A stretch of 64,000 nt of DNA from Calonectria ilicicola (taxonomy: Eukaryota > Ascomycota > Sordariomycetes > Hypocreales > Nectriaceae). The position numbers and the translations under genes are program-made. The notes under the pieces are model-generated. The model had not been told where the DNA came from. It saw only the letters and a program-made list of their open reading frames with translations, and ran no database searches. Of this stretch, positions 56,372-64,000 are shown piece by piece (the first letter of the stretch is position 1; every line of letters starts with the position of its first letter). The DNA lies in the NCBI GenBank assembly GCA_020809705.1, contig CP085828.1:6696001-6760000 (forward strand), written 5' to 3'.

Positions 56372-59300
56372 GGTGGGAGGAGGTCGCCAAGTTGCACAAG
56401 AATCACGGTCTTGGTAGGAGCTGTCACTGCGTTACACAATATGTCAAACCGTTTTGGATCTTTTCTCTTTCCTCTTTAAATACGAGAAATGATCGGATGT
56501 CTATCAACTTGATACAGGAACGGATTGTTCTCGTCTATTTCACGAATTACAGTGCCCAATACGGATGACTCTGAGGCAGGTCAAGGACATCATGGCGTTG
56601 GCGCCTTGCTTACTTCACGTGAAAGCCTCTATTAGTTACAATGTCTTAGTCAATGTCATTTTCGGATTTCTACTTTCAGATATATGTGACTCGTCAAACA
56701 AAAACACGGCACACAGGCCATCGACGCTCAACCCCACTGTAGTCTCTAGTTTAAATCGTAACGGTATGCATATCCAGCAAGACATTGATCGCATTGACCA
56801 TCAGATCGACGCGTTTTTTAGGCTACCACTTTTCCGGTTTTCTTTTTTCGTTTACTCTTACGATTGCAAGCCATCTTTCTGCATTCCTACGGGACCTAGG
56901 GCCAAGAACATGATAACTGCAATTGGAAAGCATCACGACTTGGTTAGTCCCGATGTAGTATTCCCGAATGCAGCTTGAGGTAATCCGACGTCACACGAAA
57001 CCGTCGAGAGCGAGGCTGATGAAAAGGGAGTCGTGGAATGTGGCACTGAGACATTGGCCATTGCGCCCCAGAACCTGGGACATTGTCCCAGTTCTGGCCC
57101 ATGCCTATACACATCACGTATATGGTAACCCGGACTTCCCTGTTGGTTCAGCCAACCTCCTTTACCTAGAGGCGCAAACGCACAAAGCTCCAACCGGTGC
57201 CGTGGTAGCAGTGACTCCCATCAAATGACCAATCGGAAGCCACCTGCGAGGAGCTTTGTCAGCTCTGCGCCCATGGTGAGGCTGGCGAGCAATCGATGGT
57301 CACCAGAAAAAAACACTCACCAGCAAGCAGCATGCAACGGCGTGGGCCCATCCGTTTTTTTACCTCACTATAACATATGCGCCCAAAGTACGGTGAGCAA
57401 CAAAGTGGCACGAGTGCACTTCACGCGACAGCCTCACCACACTTGCGACTGATGAAAAAATTAATGAGGCAGACTGCGGATCTATGCCTGGATGGTTGAA
57501 CTAATGGCTCCTCCACACCCACTCACAAAAAAAAAAAAAAAAAACAGAAAAAGAAAAAAATCTCTCGTGCGTAGACAAATGGCTCGCTCGGCATCCGTCC
57601 GGCGAGGGAAGCTCCGGGGCCGGGGGGGCGGGACCCCGGAAAACGGGGCAGGATGGGCAGCGGGCGGCGGTGATAGGAGCGAGCAAAGACCGACCTATAC
57701 CCTTCTCCGATGGGGATCTACGTCGGGTATTCGGGTTGATCAGATGATGCTTAAGGGATTTTTTCTTTTCTCTTTGCTTCTCTCAATGGAAGAGTAGCAT
57801 CGTGGCTGCGATAGCCTCTTGCCTCACCATGGTCTGACATGCACACCCGACGCCGAGGCGGGCCGACGTCGGCACGTCCACGGCCACACAGAAGGGCTAG
57901 AATTGATGCTGCGGGCGACCATCGACGGCGATCCGATGCCCGCACGCATCTCCCGGTATGCCTCTTTTGCCACATGATTTTCAGGGCCAATGGCCGTTTA
58001 CAGGCCGCCACTTGGATGTTGTGCGCACCACCCATCCCAAGACTCATTGGACCCTTGGCACGCCTTTCGAAACCCAGTGAGCGACACCATGGTGGAATTC
58101 TAAAGCACAGTTGTGAATCTTTGGGACCCAATAACGTCGGGGCCCACTTCCAACGTTGAAGATGGGCGCCACGGAGACATGGAAAATGTTGCTTGACTCA
58201 TGAAACCGAGGACTGTTTAACCTAGTCTTTGTTTCGTCAACGCTGAAGACGGTTCATGATGGAAATCCAAACTCGATGCCCGATTTCAATTGTGGGGAGA
58301 TTCATCGTTGTTTCAATCCTCGGTCCTATACAGGGGGCGCTGACGGGAGGCGTTCATCTCGGCGCCATTATCTGGCCAAGAATCAATGGCTTCCCGCTAG
58401 CATCTAAGGACTCTCATGTTACAATGGGACGACTGTCCGAGCCCTGCCCTCACAAGTGCAAATGAGATAAGCGACTGACAACAGGCGCCTGGCTGGGCGC
58501 TACTAGCTAGAAAGTGTTCTCGAAAAAAAAAGTCGCCTTACAATTCAAACTGCAAGAATGACCTCACTGGCGCCGTGCATCCAGGGGGTACCCTTAGGGC
58601 GACCGGGGCCCCTGGTCTAGACCATCGCCCCGGCATCCCATGGGCAATCACGGTCATCACGGTCATCACCGAAACATTGCGTCCATGTGTTTGCAGACGC
58701 CCAGTTTGGAAGGCTTTGTAGCGGGCTTCCTTTTTGATTGGAGAAATGCAATCTGGACCGGAGCATTATCAACGCACTGACTTGGGCGTCTCCAAGATGG
58801 CAGGAGGATCTTTGTTAGGAATAGCAGCATTATGTAACGCCTCCTTGATCCTTGATTGCTCGCATGAGAAGGTCGCGCATTGGCCACCGTCGCGTACTTC
58901 ATCGACCAGTCAGATGAGATCTGCTTGGTGATCGTCGATTGACAAGGTAGATGCCCGTGGCGTAGACAACAACATTGTGTGGGTGCTGGGGAACGATTAG
59001 GATGATTATTATTCTTATTATGATTATTATTGTTGACTTTGACGGACGAGGTGATGCCTGTCGGCCCTGATAAGATCCAAGGCAACGGAAACAAAACACA
59101 CAACTGATCGACGGATGAGTGAGCTGGCACCGATTCACCATTCATCATAACAGGTATAAACTCTCATCATAATGCCTGGATCGAGTGGACCATGACGAAA
59201 ACCATGTCAGGGTCCTTCAATTCGTCCTTGGATGGTCCTCCTCTCTCGCATTCACAATGCGAAAAGGTCCTAGTGGCGTACCCACTCGTGTGAGCTTTCT

Positions 59301-62300
59301 TTTTATTTTTGGTCGACAAATGCGCCAGCGCCAATGCTTCACCATGCCCCCACCAAACCTCTCTGGGGTCCCTGGGACTCCTCGAACGGGGAAATTTGAT
59401 ACAATGACTAGCGAGCTGGCGGACGACTCTGAAACATGGGAATCCTGCTTGCCGTCCTTCAGGCGATTCCCAGCGCTAGGCGGGCGGGCACTCCAGCATA
59501 GCAGTGGCGCGCTGGGTCAGACGCGGAGGCTAGCCAGTCGCAAGAGAGACGCATCTTCGTTTACTGGGGTCCCGAAACGCCCTCCCCATTGTGCATGCCC
59601 CGACATTTCAAGCCTCCCCACCGGAAAGCCCGGTATTGCACATTGGTTGCTCTCTCTCTCTGATGGTAGCATCAAACGGCCCGTCCAGTGCAGAGAGGCG
59701 CGTACCAAATGGGTCGGGCGGCTGCTTGCAATGGATTGGAACGGGATTAGCACGCGGATGTCTCGGGGTTGCTTAGACAATGTGACCTAAGACACGGTGC
59801 TGCGATGAAGCGCAAGGCGGCGAGACAACCGAGCCATTGGGCCCATGTGTGCATGAGGAACCCTGCAGGCAACTCAGCCTCGAGGCTCATTAACTCAATA
59901 TCAGTCTTATTAATGTTTGTTTTTACTAGGCAGCGTGCAGTCAGAGTGACACGACATTCATTGGGCATGCTACCGAACCGATCTTTCAACTCCAGATTAC
60001 GAGAACTCCCGGCCTGACACCTGCTGTACACAAGCATGTTCCTGGAATCTTGTCGGCAAATTGTATGTACGGCCTGTGGGGTGCGGTTCCGTCAACCCGC
60101 TTGATGCAGGCAAATGCAAGCAACAAGAGTGTGAAAAAAAAACAGTGAATACGGAACCGGTCATTTCAAACCGCCACTGCGGGGTGGTCGGCAACTGTCT
60201 TGCCCTGGTACCTGTCGAGCCGGGCGCCATCTGGCCCTCACTACGACATCATGCCCTCATCCATTCGGGAGCAGCCTATTTCCCTCTTCCCTCGCAAGCG
60301 AGGAGCCAGTCACGCAGCAGCTCTTGGGGCGCCAGCTGGCACTTCCGCCTCCACCGTCACTATTCATCATGACTGGTTTCATGTCACTGCAGCCCTCACC
60401 TGCAGCCCAGATCTTCCTTGGTTCCAATTGACGAGGAACCATATGAACCAAGGCAGTTGGGGGTTCACAGCAGACAGATGCATGCCACTTTGGATCGACG
60501 GCGCAAATGGAAACCTTGTTGTCCATACGCGCATCCAGGGAAGAAAAAAAAGAGAGAGATTGCGGGGAGTTGTAGATTACATTTTTTTTGCTTGTAGATG
60601 ACAAGGCTTAGCAGCCCAATCATGGTTGGTCGGTACGATACGACACCGACGCCGACACCGGCATTGGCACTGGCACTGGCACAGCCAAGCTTCGCGTGCA
60701 CACAAAGCAGGGTCGCAGCCTCGATGCATTACGTAGGAGGCCAGATCGCCTAGACGGGACGAGCGACACCCTTTCGGGGCCCTGCCGACGGCGCCTTCGC
60801 CGCGTCAGCGGAGACATTGGCAAAAGAAACGAGGCCGAGCAACCCTCGAGAACCCAGTGAGAACCCAGTGCGCCGGTAAGAACGGGATGGAACGGTATGG
60901 GCACCAGCAACTCGGGGCCCGCCAAACCCAGATGCAGAGCTAATGCCACTCGCCGTGTTGCCGCTGTTCGGTATCTCACCATGCCGCCAGCTCCGTGGTG
61001 CCGTGCTGTCTTATGGTCTTTTGTTCTTGGCTGATGAGCTGTTCCTCGACGGGGCAGCGCCATGCCAGGAACAGGCCGACAGGCAGAATGCTTGATCGGC
61101 ATATGACGATGAAAAGGCATGAACACGAGCAAAATTGCCCTTGCAAGCTGCTTCGCCTCCTCCATGCTCCCCCTCGCCTCCTTCTCACCACACACCTACA
61201 TCATCCCATCTTCCGCCTCCCTTCTTCCGTTTTTTCCTTTCCCACAACAAACCTGGCAATTCAGCCGCCACAAACAGTAGGGATTTGGGTTTCATTCCAT
61301 ATTCCATTCACTCTATCTCCGGCTCCAGACCTGCTTTCAGCCAGAGCACAGTCCACCTCACGAGGACTTCTAGACGTTTTCCCTGGCACGCTCCCAAAAC
61401 AGACCCCGGTTTCGCGCTTTCCCGCCGTCGCTTGGTCGTCGCCCTCGCCGGTCTCAGATCTCAGCCCTGCACCGCGCTGCACCGCAAAGCAATTCTCGTC
61501 GACCATTGCTCCCAGCACCTCGTCGTGTGTACCCGTGGACGGCCGTGCGCTCGTTTTCGACACATTTGCGCCGCAATAAACACGCCAGCTACTCTTTTTG
61601 GCTTTGGCTTTGTGGCTTTGGCCGTGCCGGAACAAAAGAAATTCGTTCTATCGTTTTTTTCTTTTTTAGTCTCAACAGAGGCAAGACAAGACAAGCAACA
61701 GCGTCGTTCTCTTTGCGGAGTTCCCGGTTAGGAATAAGCAAAACACCAAACTTTTTGGCTCTCAACCGCCGCCTTTGCCGCCCGCTAAGCCATTCTGCTC
61801 GTCACCGTTCTTTTACCCGCTGGATCAAGCATTTTTTCGACCTGAAGCTGAATTGGGAGCTCATCTTGGGCGCCTAACCTGATCACGCATCTTGTCAAGT
61901 TTCGCACCGAGTCGGTGAATAGTTCTCTATCTGGCTCGAGCGCTTGTAGCTTGCGCCGCTATCCAAAGCCCAAGGACGCTGCTCAAAGCTTGCCCGTACA
62001 AAACGAGAGCTCCACAATCCCGCCCAGGCAAGCTGCAAAACACGCCCTGGCCGATTGATCCATCCAAAGCCTGTTTCGGATCCCAAAGGTATGTGCTTTT
62101 TTCGTCTTGTCGCTTTGCAAATGGTTTCTTTTTTTTATTGTCTTGGACTTTCCCTCTCGCTCTCTCCCGCATCCCTGCACCCACACCCCCCAAGCAAGCA
62201 TGGCGCACACCCCCGTCTATGATGATGGCATTCGTACTACCAGTTTCGGCCATATACTTGCGTCAATGCCAGATTGCGGTCTAATTCCATGCTCCGGCTA

Positions 62301-63177
62301 CTACTCGTGGCTTTTTTTCGTCTTTCCCTATCCGCATTGCTTGCGACTCGCTCATGCCGCATTTTGTCCATGACAGCGAGAGGGACAAAAGTGACAAAAA
62401 GCAAAGAAGGGAATAAAAGACACTGATGCTCCGCTTCCTCCTCGCTTCCTCCACATTAAGCATCATACTTCTCCACAGCCAGGAAAAACATTGCACTCTT
62501 CCCTTCCCACTCTATCCTTGCTCAGCTCCCTCGCCTTGCGCAACCCTTGCTCGCCCGCACTTAGATCCCCACTCCCCAGCGCCGCCAACAGACGTCGACC
62601 ATCCAGGGCCGCCTCTTGTCCCAGACCCCTGTACCTCGTCATTGCTGCCCAGACAGGCCAAACCGGGCCAATTGCGTCGGCGCTTTGGTCTCCCCGTCCT
62701 GGTCGCTGCTCTGGCGGCTTGCTTGGATACCCTCACCCTCATGTGCCAGCGCACATAGGATCCCTAGTCTGGATGCTTTGTTTGTCCTGCGCTCCAATCC
62801 CCGCCCCATCTGTACTACACTGCACACCGTCTTGTGTTCCCCGCCCCCCTCACACACACCCTCATCCTCGTCTGCGTGGTCACCCTTCAATACAATGAAG
62901 ATATAGCTCGCTTGGATGTTCACGAGTCCCGCCTGGCTTGAGTTATAAGTCCAAGCACGCCCTCCCTGCGCACGAAGTGGCCTCCATTTAGCCCCAACAT
63001 CAGCCGTACAATATATTCATCCATCCACCCATACATACACATACATACATCTGAGATACCCCATCCGATCTTCTTCCCCTCTTCTCTTCTTTATACATTG
63101 TATCCTGGCGTTGCAATTTCACAAAGGGCTCACCGGTTGAGCAATTCTCGTTGGCTGGAGCCACTCAATTAACCACC
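56372..63177. other. 6.8-kb region without recognisable genes
   Basis: Upstream of the partial gene at 63178. Open frames overlap on both strands and none shows a family signature or joins with ordered introns. Simple repeats occur at 59004-59033 (ATT units) and around 60640-60690 (GGCACT and CGACACCG units). From about 61100 the plus strand is pyrimidine-rich, as in long fungal promoters or leaders. A GTATGT donor near 62088 could begin a leader intron, without proof. Confidence 0.5.
59004..59033. repeat. ATT trinucleotide microsatellite
   Basis: Imperfect ATT/TTA repeats over 30 nt on the plus strand. Simple-sequence repeat with no other evident role. Confidence 0.7.
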
Positions 63178-64000
63178 ATGACAGAGTCCGCCGAGAAACA
63201 GCGCCGGTCCAACTGGATCACCGCGCACGCCAACATCTACTACCGACCTCGCCTCTCAAGAAAAAAGTCGGCCTCGCTGGGCACCGCACGATTCCCAGCT
63301 CCCTTAATTGGACCCCGAAGAGCTCGCCCTCAAGCAATTCACATTGTCAGTTACCCATCTGGATATATCCCCAGAGAACTGCGCCCAGAGAACCAACCCG
63401 AAAGCCCACCCCCGTCGGCCACGCTTCCACGCACGACGCCGTCGCTGCAGCCAGGCGACTGTCAGTACAACGAAAAGCGGAGAGCATCCAAGGCTAAGAG
63501 CCGCCGACGAGCCGAGTCGCCTAGACGGAGGAGTCGAGACGACGGTGCTGTAACGCGTCGTCCTGTAATTGGCAAATTACTGGGTGCTTTTAGCAGCAAC
63601 ACCAACCTCAGCAACCAGGAAGCGTCCTCGTCGTCATCTGTTCCATCCTCCTCATCATCTTCGTCGTCGGCTGCTGCAGCCACACACGACCAAGACAGCA
63701 TTACTTGCGCGGCAGCTGAGAACTCCGAGGTCACCCCGCCCACCGTTCTCTTCGGTCGCGCGACTTGGCCACCTGCCTCTTTTGCCGCCAACGCAACCGG
63801 GGAAAGTGCAACTGGCGCCCCACCTCCTTATGACGACACCCGCCCCGAATCCCCGGCACATGATTTAACCTTGACCACAACGAACTCTTCTTCAACGCCA
63901 ATTCTTTTCAACAACTCTGAATCAGACATGGCCACCGCCCGTTTTGTAAACCCGCCTATGTCGGGTGGCTTCCCCATGGCCAATCCCCACAACATTGTCG
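63178..64000 (+). CDS. N-terminal part of a large low-complexity protein, cut by the window end
   Basis: The frame from the ATG at 63178 (context CCACCATGA) stays open to the last base, 274 codons, with no stop, so the gene runs off the window. It begins MTESAEKQRRSNWITAHANI. An Arg/Lys/Ser-rich segment follows (for example RRASKAKSRRRAESPRRRSR), then runs of Ser (residues about 150-170), Pro/Thr-rich disorder with a PPPYDD motif, and a second Met-containing stretch (MATARFVNPPMSGGFPM) that might be the true conserved start of the protein. Function not recognised. The long C/T-rich upstream region fits a gene with a complex promoter. Confidence 0.6.
   Translation, partial: MTESAEKQRRSNWITAHANIYYRPRLSRKKSASLGTARFPAPLIGPRRARPQAIHIVSYPSGYIPRELRPENQPESPPPSATLPRTTPSLQPGDCQYNEKRRASKAKSRRRAESPRRRSRDDGAVTRRPVIGKLLGAFSSNTNLSNQEASSSSSVPSSSSSSSSAAAATHDQDSITCAAAENSEVTPPTVLFGRATWPPASFAANATGESATGAPPPYDDTRPESPAHDLTLTTTNSSSTPILFNNSESDMATARFVNPPMSGGFPMANPHNIV

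Noticed and set aside
59185..59790. Plus-strand frame of 201 codons
   Set aside because: No domain, chance-like composition, antisense overlaps, and no splice partners.
60995..61731. Two overlapping plus-strand frames of about 195 codons
   Set aside because: Both follow from the pyrimidine-rich tract upstream of the gene at 63178 (Pro/Ser/Leu-rich in every frame); more likely promoter or leader.

Overview
The window is nuclear DNA of a filamentous ascomycete (Pezizomycotina, probably a Sordariomycete of the Hypocreales type). The evidence is short (about 50-100 nt) GT-AG introns with CTAAC/CTGAC-like branch points, several fungal-type transcription factors (Zn2Cys6, C2H2), dispersed single 5S rRNA genes, an intron-bearing tRNA, and fungal-only families such as the CYP504 P450s. 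All gene models were assembled by hand from reading frames and splice signals; exon sums were checked for frame.

Region 1 (1-7.2 kb) is an aromatic-acid catabolic mini-cluster. It holds a fumarylacetoacetase (379-1722, +), a CYP504-type phenylacetate/hydroxyphenylacetate hydroxylase (2158-3770, -) and a divergently transcribed Zn2Cys6 regulator (4265-6697, +), followed by a small Dabb-domain protein. CGGAAA-type elements cluster in the fumarylacetoacetase promoter and in the shared P450/regulator promoter. This suggests one regulon feeding phenylacetate or tyrosine carbon through homogentisate to fumarate and acetoacetate.

Region 2 (9.5-24.5 kb) has a second Zn2Cys6 factor with a 40-residue linker inside its zinc cluster, about 6 kb without recognisable genes, the spliceosomal SmE gene, an intron-containing tRNA-Arg(UCG), a three-exon orphan gene and a secreted CAP/PR-1-like protein.

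Region 3 (24.5-40 kb) is a gene-free stretch of about 9.5 kb leading into a large two-finger C2H2 regulator (AmdX/ADR1-like), a 5S rRNA gene and a zeta-crystallin-like MDR oxidoreductase.

Region 4 (41-56.4 kb) is more A+T-rich and mixed. It has an F-box-type gene broken by an in-frame TAG, the lariat debranching enzyme Dbr1, an orphan polytopic membrane protein, a Nudix hydrolase, a 2EXR/F-box-like protein, a monocarboxylate-type MFS transporter, a stand-alone fungal N-terminal module and a second, divergent 5S rRNA gene on the other strand.

Region 5 (56.4-64 kb) is again almost gene-free, with the beginning of a large low-complexity protein gene (63178 onward) cut off by the window end. No transposon, CRISPR, viral or plasmid element was recognised.
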